The position numbers and the translations under genes are program-made. A stretch of 38,202 nucleotides of DNA from Clostridia bacterium (GTDB taxonomy: Bacteria; Bacillota; Clostridia; UMGS1810): positions 1 to 38,202 of the forward strand of contig JAEDEG010000015.1 in NCBI GenBank assembly GCA_016293435.1, given 5' to 3'. The notes beneath the pieces were generated by a model. The model worked only from the letters and a program-made list of their open reading frames with translations. It was not told where the DNA came from and did not search any database. How positions within the stretch are numbered: the first letter of the stretch is position 1; every line of letters begins with the position of its first letter. Below, one piece after another: positions 6,532-14,669 of this stretch.

Positions 6532-7293
6532 ATGAAGCAGACATCCCTTTGTTACATAGAAAATGACGGCAGATATCTTATGATGCACCGCACAAAAAAG
6601 AAAAATGACGAAAACAGCGGCAAATGGATAGGTGTGGGCGGCAAATTTCTTGAGAACGAAAGTCCCGACGAATGTATGCTTCGCGAAGTTTGTGAAGAAA
6701 CGGGAATTATCCCTTCTTCGTGGCAATACAGAGCCGTTGTAACCTTTGTGTCAGACATTTGCGAAACCGAGCATATGCACCTTTTTACAGCAGTGTCAGA
6801 CAGCGATATTTTCACCCCATGCTGCGAGGGAGAGCTTTGCTGGATACCAAAGACCGAGGTGACTCGGCTTAAGCAGGTGCGTCAGTATCCGAACCCGTTT
6901 TGGGCTGTGGATTTTCACGCCACTGCATCGTTAAAATGCTCGCAAATACGTCAGTATTAGCTGCGCTTTTGCCTCACATTGACGCAAAAATCCGCAGCCG
7001 AAAATTCTACGAACCTAAATCAAGATAAAATTGTTGTTATTCAAGGCGGAAGGTCGCAGGAATCCTGACGGATTTCAAGACCGACAACGAAGAAGAACGG
7101 CTATTTTACTTGATTTAGGCGGGTTCGGATACCGATGCACCTGCTTAAACTCTGGGACGGTGACAGAATTTTTTTAAAGCTCATTGATAATCCGGCATAT
7201 ACGTTTTTTTCACTCAAGCTTTGCTACAGGGGTGACAAGCTGGTTTCTGCCATTTTAAACGGAAAGGAAGATGCTTTAAATGGGCATTTTTGA
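6532..7293 (+). pseudogene. Nudix hydrolase gene split by a MITE
   Basis: The gene encodes a MutT-like Nudix hydrolase, of the kind that hydrolyses oxidised dNTPs or other nucleoside diphosphate derivatives. The Nudix box is complete (GKFLENESPDECMLREVCEE followed by TGI, the GX5EX7REUXEEXGU pattern). ATG 6532 follows GGAGG at 6519-6523. After residue 113 the frame enters the MITE (6872-7145) and runs 29 more codons to a stop at 6958-6960. Removing the element and one TA copy restores the frame exactly: TRL joins to KLWDGDRIFLKLIDNPAYTF and continues to a TGA at 7291-7293, a 161-residue protein. The original 3' end overlapped the HAD start (7280) by 14 bases. The disrupted product keeps the Nudix box but loses about 48 C-terminal residues, so residual activity is possible. 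Confidence 0.9.
6872..7145 (+). mobile_element. 274-bp MITE, copy B, IS630/mariner type
   Basis: A non-coding element bounded by 26-bp terminal inverted repeats starting AGCAGGTGC, with 2 mismatches between its ends, and flanked by a TA duplication (6870-6871 and 7146-7147). The interior folds into two large hairpins: arms 6903-6922/6980-6999 and arms 7014-7024/7109-7119, the latter with nested GTTGT/ACAAC, GGTC/GACC and AATCC/GGATT pairs. TA duplication points to an IS630/Tc1-mariner transposase acting in trans; none is encoded here. It differs from copy C at only 8 of 274 positions, all near the ends. Confidence 0.93.
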
Positions 7294-8029
7294 CGGAGTA
7301 CTTTTGTGCTCGGATATAGACGGTACCTTGGTGTGCGAAGGCGAGGTAAGCCGAGAGACCGAGGATGCAATAGAGTTTTTCAAATCCGAAGGCGGATTGT
7401 TTACGGTTTCTACCGGCAGATATCCGTCTCATTTTAAAGATAACTTCGGCATAGAAGTAAATACTCATGTAATTTCTGTTAACGGTACGGTTATAAGTGA
7501 CGAAAGCGGGAAAAATATCTTGTATAATTCAAAGCTGCCCTTGGAGCTCATAAACCGCATATACGACTACGTTTTTTCGCGCTATGAGATAGAAAATTTT
7601 TGGGCGGCAGACATTGACCGCATGGATTTGCCCTACAAAAGGAAAGCTGATTATCCGTCAAACAAGCTTATGTTTGTACCGTATGATGAAAAAAGCGCCC
7701 TTGCTCTCATGGGCGATCTGAATACAGCCTTTGCCTCAGAGGTCAATATTTCCCGAAGCTGGCCTGTTGGTGTGGAGGTTATCCCGGAGGGCAGCGGCAA
7801 GGGATTTTGCGTTTCCCGCCTCAAAGAAATTACAGGTTCTCGTATTCTTGTGTGTGCCGGTGACTATGAAAACGACATTACAATGCTTAGAGCCGCAGAT
7901 GTGGGCTTTGCCGTGAAAAATGCAGTTTTCGGAGCAAAAGAGGCGGCAGACCGTACAACAGTCTCCGACAGCCGGACGGCTGTTGCCGAAATTATAGAAA
8001 CTATTCAAAAAGAATATATCAAGGAATAA
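7280..8029 (+). CDS. HAD-superfamily phosphatase, Cof-like
   Basis: Predicted cytoplasmic phosphatase of 249 residues with haloacid dehalogenase fold. Motif I is SDIDGTL (nucleophile Asp12, acid/base Asp14), motif II is TVSTGR near residue 50, and motif IV is AGDYENDITML near residue 193, with a lysine in EVIPEGSGKG as motif III. The cap inserted between motifs II and III is typical of Cof-type (type IIB) enzymes acting on sugar phosphates or similar small substrates. Its start was originally overlapped by the Nudix stop by 14 bases, so the two were translationally coupled before the MITE inserted. mutS2 follows 4 bases after the stop. Substrate unknown. Confidence 0.88.
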   Translation: MGIFDGVLLCSDIDGTLVCEGEVSRETEDAIEFFKSEGGLFTVSTGRYPSHFKDNFGIEVNTHVISVNGTVISDESGKNILYNSKLPLELINRIYDYVFSRYEIENFWAADIDRMDLPYKRKADYPSNKLMFVPYDEKSALALMGDLNTAFASEVNISRSWPVGVEVIPEGSGKGFCVSRLKEITGSRILVCAGDYENDITMLRAADVGFAVKNAVFGAKEAADRTTVSDSRTAVAEIIETIQKEYIKE

Positions 8030-8033
8030 TATT

Positions 8034-10406
8034 ATGAATCATAAAACAATAAAAACCTTAGAGTTTGACAAGATTGCCGGCGAGCTTTCGAGCCATGCGG
8101 TTATGGAGCTTACGGCAAAACGTGCATCAGACCCCGAAATATATGACAATATCAAAAAAATAAATGCTTTGCAGGAAGAAACCTCCCAAGCAATAACTCT
8201 TATTACAAAAAAGGGCTCTCCTCCCATAAGATGCACAAGTGATGTGCGCTCAAGCCTTAAGCGCGCACATATGGGAGGCATCCTTTCGCCCGCTGAGATA
8301 CTTTCTGTTTCAAAGGTGCTCGAAACTGCCGAAGAGCTCAAAAAGTATCCCGAAGATGTGGAGTGCGAAGCTCTCAGAGAGCATTTTGATGCACTTTATG
8401 AAGACAGACCTCTTCGAAAAAGAATAAACGAATGTATTATAGATGCCGAAAATGTTGCGGATTCTGCCAGCCCTGAGCTTGCAGATATCAGACGCAGGCT
8501 TTCGGCAGGAACCAACAAAATAAGAGATATTCTGCACAAAATCATTTCTTCCGCAACCTATCAAAAATACCTGCAGGAGCAGATAATCACCATGAGAGGC
8601 GACTGCTATGTTGTGCCGGTCAAGTCTGAATACAGAGGCGAAATAAAGGGTATTCTTCACGATACCTCATCTACCGGTGCAACTCTTTTTATTGAGCCTA
8701 TGAGCGTTGTGGAAGAAAACAACAGGCTTCGTGAGCTCAAAGCAAAAGAAAAAAACGAAATAGAAAAAATCCTCATGGCACTGACCGAAGAAATTGCCTC
8801 GGTGTCAAAGCTCATAGAAATGAGCTATCTCACGGTGTCGGAGCTTGACTATTGCTTTGCGAGGGCAAAATTTGCTCTCAAAACCGATTCCTTCCGTCCG
8901 GTTTTAAACGACCGCGGCCGCATCGATTTGCAGCGTGCGCGTCATCCTCTTTTGGACCCTGCATCCGTTGTTCCCACCGATATCCGCCTCGGAGGAGAGT
9001 TTGATACCTTGGTGGTAACAGGTCCCAACACCGGCGGTAAAACCGTAGTTCTGAAAACTATAGGTCTGCTCACCCTTATGGCTCAGGCAGGACTCCATAT
9101 TCCCGCAAATGAGGGCTCGGAGATTGCCGTTTTCAAAAATATATTTGCCGACATAGGCGATGAACAGAGTATTGAGCAGAGCCTTTCCACTTTTTCGGCT
9201 CATATGGTAAATATTGTCGAGATTTTAAAAGACGCCGACGAATTTTCGCTTTGTCTTTTCGACGAGCTTGGCGCAGGCACCGACCCCATTGAGGGGGCAT
9301 CGCTTGCTGTGAGCATACTCGAAAGAGTGCGCCTAATCGGCGCCAAAACCGTTGCCACCACTCACTACAGCGAGCTCAAAACCTATGCAATGAGCACCAA
9401 AAGGGTAGAGAATGCATCGTGCGAATTTGATGTGGACACTCTAAGACCAACCTACAGACTGCTTATCGGCATACCGGGCAAGAGCAACGCCTTTGCAATA
9501 TCAAAAAGGCTCGGTCTCGACGATGATATAATCGAAAACGCCAAGGGCTATATTGATGCCGAAAATATCAAGTTTGAGGATATTTTAACCGACCTTGAAA
9601 AAAACCGTCAGATAGCTCGGGCGGATCGCGAAAAGGCATCTGCCTACAAAAAGGAAACCGAAAGGCTCAAATCCGAAACTGCTCTCAAAAACAAACAGCT
9701 TTCGGAAAAGAGCGATAAGATAATAGAGAAAGCCCGCAAAGAGGCAAACGAAATTCTTGAAAAGGCAAAGCAGGAGGCCGACGAAATTATAAAGCAAATG
9801 CACACTCTCCGTCAGCAGGCCGACAAAGCCAAAATGATGAGAGAAATGGAGCAGGCAAGACAGCGTCTCGGCGAAAAAATGAAGTCCAATTTGTCAAAAA
9901 CTCAAAAATCCATTTTTTCATCAAACGAAAGCTTCAAATCACCCAAAACCGTAAAGCTCGGTCAAGACGTGGAGCTGGTGTCGATGCATCAGACCGGCAC
10001 CGCTATGACACTACCCGATGCAAAGGGCAATTTTCAGGTCAGAGTCGGCATAATGAAGCTTACCGTTAATCTTAAGGATGTCCGCATCAGGCAAGAAACC
10101 AAAGAGGCGAAAAAGAAAAACAAAACCTCGGGCTTTGACAGCTCCTTTTCCAAAACGATGTCCCTTTCCTCAGAGCTCGACGTAAGGGGCGAGACTGTGG
10201 AATCGGCTATTATGCTCATCGACAAATTTTTGGATGATGCTATTTTGTCGTCTCTGGGGCAGGTGCGCATTATCCACGGCAAGGGCACGGGAATGCTGCG
10301 CCGCGGCATACACTCCTATCTAAAGAGACTATCGTATGTAAAATCCTACAGACTCGGCGTTTTTGGCGAGGGGGACAGCGGTGTTACGGTGGTAGAATTG
10401 AAATGA
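8034..10406 (+). CDS. mutS2: Endonuclease MutS2
   Basis: A 790-residue MutS-family ATPase with C-terminal Smr nuclease domain. It acts on branched DNA to limit recombination and, in Bacillus, on collided ribosomes as a rescue factor. Visible are the core/lever domain (about 1-310), Walker A GPNTGGKT (about 331), Walker B LFDELGAGTDP (about 408) and the H-loop ATTHYSELK. A long charged coiled coil rich in Lys and Glu spans about 515-625. The Smr domain (about 715-790) has LDVRGE and RIIHGKGTGMLR. The usual LDLRG is LDVRG here. The gene lies 4 bases behind the HAD gene, probably in one transcript. Confidence 0.96.
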   Translation: MNHKTIKTLEFDKIAGELSSHAVMELTAKRASDPEIYDNIKKINALQEETSQAITLITKKGSPPIRCTSDVRSSLKRAHMGGILSPAEILSVSKVLETAEELKKYPEDVECEALREHFDALYEDRPLRKRINECIIDAENVADSASPELADIRRRLSAGTNKIRDILHKIISSATYQKYLQEQIITMRGDCYVVPVKSEYRGEIKGILHDTSSTGATLFIEPMSVVEENNRLRELKAKEKNEIEKILMALTEEIASVSKLIEMSYLTVSELDYCFARAKFALKTDSFRPVLNDRGRIDLQRARHPLLDPASVVPTDIRLGGEFDTLVVTGPNTGGKTVVLKTIGLLTLMAQAGLHIPANEGSEIAVFKNIFADIGDEQSIEQSLSTFSAHMVNIVEILKDADEFSLCLFDELGAGTDPIEGASLAVSILERVRLIGAKTVATTHYSELKTYAMSTKRVENASCEFDVDTLRPTYRLLIGIPGKSNAFAISKRLGLDDDIIENAKGYIDAENIKFEDILTDLEKNRQIARADREKASAYKKETERLKSETALKNKQLSEKSDKIIEKARKEANEILEKAKQEADEIIKQMHTLRQQADKAKMMREMEQARQRLGEKMKSNLSKTQKSIFSSNESFKSPKTVKLGQDVELVSMHQTGTAMTLPDAKGNFQVRVGIMKLTVNLKDVRIRQETKEAKKKNKTSGFDSSFSKTMSLSSELDVRGETVESAIMLIDKFLDDAILSSLGQVRIIHGKGTGMLRRGIHSYLKRLSYVKSYRLGVFGEGDSGVTVVELK

Positions 10407-10440
10407 ATTAAAATCACTGCGAGAAATTTTGATAATTTGC

Positions 10441-10469
10441 TTGATTTTTATTGATTTATTTGATATAAT
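10441..10469 (+). promoter_or_regulatory. Sigma-A promoter of the CpsC-CpsD-CpsB module
   Basis: TTGATT (10441-10446) and TATAAT (10464-10469) with 17-base spacing. It lies 52 bases before the TTG start of the first gene and separates this module from mutS2. Confidence 0.8.
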
Positions 10470-10520
10470 GTTAGGGCATGTATGAATTTATTGGATTTAT
10501 TATAAACGGAGGTAGATGTT

Positions 10521-11219
10521 TTGAAGGATGAAATAATTTTTGTTAAATTACTTGAGCTGACACTAAAATTGTGGTGGGTAGTTCTTATATTTGCAATAAT
10601 AGGATCGCTGGTTGCTTATACTGTAAGTACAGCTTTCATGACACCCATGTACAAATCTACCGCAAAGGTTTATGTCTCGGGCTCAGAAAGACAGGAGGGG
10701 ACAAACCTTAATATCAATGATGTTAATCTCAGTACGCGCCTTGTGAGCACATACATAGAGATTCTTTGCGGTAATGAATTTCTGACTGAGGTTGCCAAGG
10801 ATTACAACCGTAAGTATAAAAATGATGCAAATCCTCTTTCTGCATCGGCTATAAAGTCTAATATTACAATGAATTCTGCCAACGAAACCGAAATTCTCGA
10901 AATAGAATATAAGGCAGACAGTGCCAAAAAGGCAAATCGCGTGCTTTCTATACTTCTTGACAATGCTCAGGGCGAAATCACAAGAGTAATGAACGGATGT
11001 AAGGTGAGTATTGTCGACAATGCAACAATTCCGTTAAATCCGTTTTCACCAAATATCAGGCAAAACACCTTTATCGGGTTGCTCTTAGGTATTGTTCTTG
11101 GTGTTGCGGTTATATTGATGAGAGAGCTTTTCGATACCCGCATAAAAGACGATGATGATATCAAGAACAGATATAAGCTACCGGTACTCGGTATTATTCC
11201 TAATATTGATACAGACTGA
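10521..11219 (+). CDS. Wzz/CpsC-type chain-length regulator and BY-kinase modulator
   Basis: Membrane protein of 232 residues with two transmembrane helices (about 13-35 and 170-192) around an extracellular Wzz-type loop. The cytoplasmic tail RELFDTRIKDDDDIKNRYKL and PVLGIIPNID is the part that, in CpsC/YveK/CapA proteins, activates the partner tyrosine kinase. Such proteins set exopolysaccharide chain length. The start is TTG 10521, behind CGGAGG (10507-10512); the nearby ATG at 10529 is out of frame. The kinase gene follows after 14 bases. No polymerase or glycosyltransferase genes are near, so the polysaccharide target is not evident here. Confidence 0.88.
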   Translation: MKDEIIFVKLLELTLKLWWVVLIFAIIGSLVAYTVSTAFMTPMYKSTAKVYVSGSERQEGTNLNINDVNLSTRLVSTYIEILCGNEFLTEVAKDYNRKYKNDANPLSASAIKSNITMNSANETEILEIEYKADSAKKANRVLSILLDNAQGEITRVMNGCKVSIVDNATIPLNPFSPNIRQNTFIGLLLGIVLGVAVILMRELFDTRIKDDDDIKNRYKLPVLGIIPNIDTD

Positions 11220-11233
11220 GGAGAGGTATAAAA

Positions 11234-12142
11234 GTGGCAGATAAGAAAAATTCTATAAAAATAAAAGCAGACAAATCCAAAAATTCCAAGCTTAACGCCG
11301 CAGCTTTGGCTGAGCTTGAAAGAAGAAGAAACGAAAAACGTATAATCGGCACCGAAACACCGTTTGAGGTAATTGAGGCATATAAGGCTCTCAGGACAAA
11401 TATAATGTTTTCTCTGAGCAAAGAAAAGGGCTGCAGAACGTTGGTTATAACCTCGGCAACCTCCGGTGAGGGCAAAACAACAACCAGCATCAACATAGCC
11501 ATAAGCTTTGCCCAGACCGGTGCCAAGGTGCTTTTGGTAGACTGCGACCTCAGAGCCCCCAGAGTCCACAAATATCTTAAGATAACGCACGAAAAGGGTC
11601 TTTCCAATGTCCTTGCAGGCTTTGATAAGTTAGATGACTGTATAGTAAAAACCGAACAGGAAAATCTCGATTGTGTTGTGTCGGGTCCGGTTCCGCCCAA
11701 TCCGGTGGAGCTGATTTCCTCCGAAGCAATGAAAGAATTTGCTTCCTCAGTAGAGGGTAAATATGATTATGTAATCTTTGATACACCGCCTATTAATATT
11801 GTTACCGAGGCTGCGCTTTTGTCAAAGCTTGCCACGGGAGTAATAATGGTAGCCCGTCAGAAGTATACCATGTTTAAAATGGTAGAGAGGGCGCTTAATT
11901 CTCTTGCTTTTGCCGAGGCTAATGTAATCGGATTTATTTTAAATGACGCCATAGACGATAAATATATGTACGGCACATACAGATCGAGCAGAGGATACGG
12001 CAGATACGGACGTTACGGCAGATACGGAAAATACGGAAAATACGGCTACAAGTCTTCGTATCGCTACAGTGAATCGTTTGAAAAGGCCAGAGAGGCGTCA
12101 CTTCGTGAAAAAGAAAATAAGCCGGATGGTGAAAAAAAGTAG
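11234..12142 (+). CDS. CpsD/CapB-family tyrosine kinase (BY-kinase)
   Basis: Bacterial tyrosine autokinase of 302 residues working with the adjacent membrane modulator. Walker A is TSGEGKTTTS (near residue 80), Walker A' is LLVDCDLRAPR and Walker B is YVIFDTPP. The C-terminus is an unusually regular tyrosine cluster: seven tyrosines in a G-Y/GRY/GKY array (residues about 254-270), plus further tyrosines on both sides, the substrate of autophosphorylation in this family. GTG 11234 is preceded by GAGGAGAGG. The first 40 residues are Lys/Asn-rich and precede the EAYKALRTNIMFS helix that normally docks kinases into a ring. The phosphatase follows directly, so kinase and phosphatase form a reversible switch. 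Confidence 0.93.
   Translation: MADKKNSIKIKADKSKNSKLNAAALAELERRRNEKRIIGTETPFEVIEAYKALRTNIMFSLSKEKGCRTLVITSATSGEGKTTTSINIAISFAQTGAKVLLVDCDLRAPRVHKYLKITHEKGLSNVLAGFDKLDDCIVKTEQENLDCVVSGPVPPNPVELISSEAMKEFASSVEGKYDYVIFDTPPINIVTEAALLSKLATGVIMVARQKYTMFKMVERALNSLAFAEANVIGFILNDAIDDKYMYGTYRSSRGYGRYGRYGRYGKYGKYGYKSSYRYSESFEKAREASLREKENKPDGEKK
11993..12049 (+). repeat. 9-bp coding repeats making the tyrosine tail
   Basis: Six imperfect 9-bp units with consensus GGN(AGA/CGT/AAA)TAC encode the Gly-Arg/Lys-Tyr array of the BY-kinase. The units are close enough for slipped-strand gain or loss in multiples of three codons, which would change the number of phosphorylatable tyrosines without a frameshift. Confidence 0.8.
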
Positions 12143-12154
12143 CAGGTGAGCTAT

Positions 12155-12877
12155 ATGTGGAAAGATGAGTTTGAAATAATTGACTTCCATTCGCATATTC
12201 TTCCCGGTACAGATGACGGTGCCAAGAATCTGGAAACCTCGCTCAAAATGCTTTTTCTAATGTCTGATCAAAATGTTGACAAGGTAGTTTCTACCTCACA
12301 TTATTATAATGATGACGAGGACATAAACACCTTTTTGAAAAGACGCAGCGAGGCTCTTTTTGCTTTGGAAAGTCATATAAAGGAGCATGATCTCTATACT
12401 CCCGAAATTATTCCTGCGGCAGAAGTAGGCTTGTATCCCGAAATGAACCGCGAAGAAAAGCTTTCGGAGCTGTGTGTGGGTGATACCAAAAATATTTTGG
12501 TTGAAATGCCATATTCCAACTGGACAGACTGGATGTTCAACGAACTCTATTCTCTCTCTCTCAAAGGCTATACACCCATAATTGCCCATCTCGAAAGATA
12601 TTTTGATATGGTGCCTTTCAAAACTATAAACGAAAATCTTTTGCCGCTTGATGTTTTGGTTCAGTGTAATACAGATGCCTTTTTGAATTATAAGGGAAAA
12701 CGCTTTGTCAAAAAGCTCATAAAGCGCGGAAATCTTACGGTAATAGGTACAGACTGTCACAACCTGACTACGAGAGCTCCAAATATGAATAAGGCTCTTG
12801 AATATATTTCCAAAAAGTTCGGTGATGAGCTTATTGCTGTTCTTATGAGCAATGCTTCTGAACTTATCGGGCAATAA
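12155..12877 (+). CDS. CpsB/YwqE-type tyrosine-protein phosphatase (PHP domain)
   Basis: Metal-dependent phosphotyrosine phosphatase of 240 residues that dephosphorylates the adjacent BY-kinase. The PHP motifs are DFHSHILPGTDDGA (His-X-His near residue 10), STSHYYNDD, PAAEVGLYPE, PIIAHLERY and the terminal GTDCHN. An upstream GTG (12146) is in frame but lies in the ribosome-binding region; ATG 12155, with AGGTGAG 6-10 bases before it, fits better. It starts 12 bases after the kinase stop and is followed at once by a terminator, so the module consists of exactly three genes. Confidence 0.93.
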   Translation: MWKDEFEIIDFHSHILPGTDDGAKNLETSLKMLFLMSDQNVDKVVSTSHYYNDDEDINTFLKRRSEALFALESHIKEHDLYTPEIIPAAEVGLYPEMNREEKLSELCVGDTKNILVEMPYSNWTDWMFNELYSLSLKGYTPIIAHLERYFDMVPFKTINENLLPLDVLVQCNTDAFLNYKGKRFVKKLIKRGNLTVIGTDCHNLTTRAPNMNKALEYISKKFGDELIAVLMSNASELIGQ

Positions 12878-12901
12878 TAAATTAATATGTATTTTAAAAA
12901 A

Positions 12902-12941
12902 CCCCGTACAATATAATTTATTGCACGGGATTTTTATTTTT
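12902..12941 (+). terminator. Rho-independent terminator after the CpsB-like gene
   Basis: CCCGTACAAT (12903-12912) pairs with ATTGCACGGG (12920-12929) with one mismatch across a 7-base loop, followed by a T-rich run (12931-12941). It isolates the phosphotyrosine module from spmA. Confidence 0.85.
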
Positions 12942-12969
12942 CCGTCAATTTGTATCGGGAGTTGGTTGT

Positions 12970-13551
12970 GTGCTCAATGTTGTTTGGGTTTTGATGCTTT
13001 TGTCGTCTGTTATATATTCTTTTTTTTGCGGCAGCGTGAAAGCTGTTACCGATGCCATGCTTCAAAGCTGCAGCGATGCCATAAGCTTTACGCTGAAAAC
13101 CGGAGCTGTTATGATAATGTGGTCAGGGCTCATGAATATTGCCGAAAAATCTGCTTTGACAGAGCGGATTGCCGCCTTTCTTTCGCCGGTTATTTCAACG
13201 ATATTTCAAAAGGTAAAGCGCGGAAGTAGCGAGGCTAAGCTCATTTGTGCAAATATGTCTGCCAACATGCTTGGGCTTTCAAATGCCGCAACTCCTCTGG
13301 GAATAGCTGCCATGAAAAAGCTTTCGGAGCAGAGCCGCGGCCGCAGGGCTACAAATGATATGTGTATGCTGGCCGTGGTTAACTGCTCCTCAGTTCAGCT
13401 CATCCCCTCCACTCTTATTGCCATGCGAACAGCCTATGGCAGCAGTGCGCCGGGAGATATAACCGTTCCCATTTGGATAACCTCCGCGCTTACTCTTGCA
13501 TTTGCCGTGGTAATTACCAAAATTGCAGAAAGAAGGAGCAGTAATGACTGA
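12970..13551 (+). CDS. spmA: Spore maturation protein A
   Basis: Membrane protein of 193 residues, about the usual length, required for full dehydration of the spore core in Bacillus and Clostridium. Typical segments are FFCGSVKAVTDAMLQSCSDA, TGAVMIMWSGLMNIAEKS, ICANMSANMLGLSNAATPLG and NCSSVQLIPSTLIAMR, which form nucleoside-transporter-gate-like repeats. GTG 12970 follows CGGGAG. An alternative overlapping frame (12852-13229) has no family features. The stop overlaps the spmB start by 8 bases. Its presence supports a spore-forming organism. Confidence 0.94.
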   Translation: MLNVVWVLMLLSSVIYSFFCGSVKAVTDAMLQSCSDAISFTLKTGAVMIMWSGLMNIAEKSALTERIAAFLSPVISTIFQKVKRGSSEAKLICANMSANMLGLSNAATPLGIAAMKKLSEQSRGRRATNDMCMLAVVNCSSVQLIPSTLIAMRTAYGSSAPGDITVPIWITSALTLAFAVVITKIAERRSSND

Positions 13552-14062
13552 TATAGGCTCATATGCAGTGCCGGTTATGGTAATTTTTATAATTGCTTAT
13601 GCCTCATTTAAGAAAACGGATTGCTTTTCGGCATTTACCGACGGGATCAAAACGGGAGTGAAATCGGTATATTCAATTTTTCCGGCACTGTTTGCCCTCT
13701 TTATATCTATCGGTGCATTCAGAGCCTCGGGACTGGTGGATGTGATTTCAGATTTTTTTTCCCCTGTCACAAGTCTGATAGGATTTCCGTCTCACCTTGT
13801 TCCCTTTGCAATACTAAGGCCTGTTTCGGGCAGCGGATCTCTGGCATTTGCGTCAGATGTTTTTTCCTCTCTCGGTCCCGACTCCTTTGAGGGAAGAGTA
13901 GTGTCGGTGATGATGGGCTCCACAGAGACCACCTTTTATACCGCGGCGGTGTATTTTGGAGCAGCAGGCACCAAAAATATTCGTCATACTCTCAAATGTG
14001 CTCTTATTGCTGATGCGTTCAGCATGGCTGTCAGCCTGATAGTGTGCACTCTTTATTATTGA
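13544..14062 (+). CDS. spmB: Spore maturation protein B
   Basis: Membrane partner of SpmA, 172 residues, with hydrophobic helices and the matching gate-type motif FRASGLVDVISDFF. RPVSGSGSLAFASDVFSSLG and MMGSTETTFYTAAVYFGAAG are highly conserved in SpmB. ATG 13544, preceded by AGAAGGAG, starts 8 bases before the spmA stop, indicating coupled translation; an earlier in-frame start at 13523 would lengthen the overlap without its own ribosome-binding site. The YdcZ-like gene on the other strand ends 10 bases after this stop. Confidence 0.94.
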   Translation: MTDIGSYAVPVMVIFIIAYASFKKTDCFSAFTDGIKTGVKSVYSIFPALFALFISIGAFRASGLVDVISDFFSPVTSLIGFPSHLVPFAILRPVSGSGSLAFASDVFSSLGPDSFEGRVVSVMMGSTETTFYTAAVYFGAAGTKNIRHTLKCALIADAFSMAVSLIVCTLYY

Positions 14063-14072
14063 GCAGAATCTT

Positions 14073-14501
14073 TTAGCCTGTATATTTAAACAGTATTACT
14101 CCGCCTATCATTGCGATAACCCCCACAATTTTGTTCCATGTAAAGGCTATTTTTTCGCTTTCCATGAGCCCAAAGCCCTCAATTACCGCCGCTGTAATCA
14201 GTTGGGCTATGAGTATCACCGACACAGCCAAAACGGGTGATAGCTTTTTTACAGATAACATAACAGTCAGCGTTATGACAAGACCGAGTACTCCGCCAAA
14301 AAGATAAATTTTGTTCACCTCTCCAAAGCCCTTAAAATTGTTGTCTTTGGCAAAAATAAGGGCAATGAGCGCCAGAATAAAGGCGGTTCCCTGAACATAT
14401 GAGTTAGATAATAAAAGACCTGTCTTTTCGCCGAGTCTGGTGTTCATAACACCTTGAATACTCATGGCCGATCCCGCAAGAATTGCAAATATATATCCCA
14501 T
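14073..14501 (-). CDS. YdcZ/DUF606-type DMT-superfamily membrane protein
   Basis: Integral membrane protein of 142 residues with about five transmembrane helices. The family pattern is visible: an N-terminal SIQGVMNTRLGEKTG segment, GGVLGLVITLTVMLSVKKL in the middle and KIVGVIAMIGGVILFKYTG at the end. YdcZ-type proteins are half-size drug/metabolite-transporter relatives that dimerise; substrates are mostly unknown. The minus-strand ATG (14501-14499) has GGGAGG about 9 bases upstream. It is transcribed convergently with spmB and divergently from the TrmH-type gene. Confidence 0.85.
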   Translation of the reverse strand: MGYIFAILAGSAMSIQGVMNTRLGEKTGLLLSNSYVQGTAFILALIALIFAKDNNFKGFGEVNKIYLFGGVLGLVITLTVMLSVKKLSPVLAVSVILIAQLITAAVIEGFGLMESEKIAFTWNKIVGVIAMIGGVILFKYTG

Positions 14502-14576
14502 TTTAGTTAACCTCCCATTTTTTGATATTATTTACAAAAAGTTGCTTATAAATTCATGTTTATTCAAAAAATGTAC

Positions 14577-14605
14577 TTGTACTTCTCGATTATTTGTAGT
14601 ATAAT
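14577..14605 (+). promoter_or_regulatory. Sigma-A promoter of the trmH-cdaA unit
   Basis: TTGTAC (14577-14582) and TATAAT (14600-14605) with 17-base spacing, 64 bases before the methyltransferase start. It probably drives the methyltransferase, cdaA, cdaR, the GlmM-like gene and nth. Confidence 0.75.
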
Positions 14606-14669
14606 AAAACTGTATGTACAGCATCAGATATGATTTACAAAGTGCAAATTTGCAGAGCGGGAGAAAAAA

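Noticed and set aside
10521..12877. Full capsule or exopolysaccharide biosynthesis locus
   Set aside because: Only the three phosphotyrosine-module genes are present, and a terminator follows directly.
12852..13229. Open frame overlapping the terminator and the start of spmA
   Set aside because: It starts inside the CpsB-like gene, crosses a strong terminator and lies out of frame with the clear SpmA protein; no family features.
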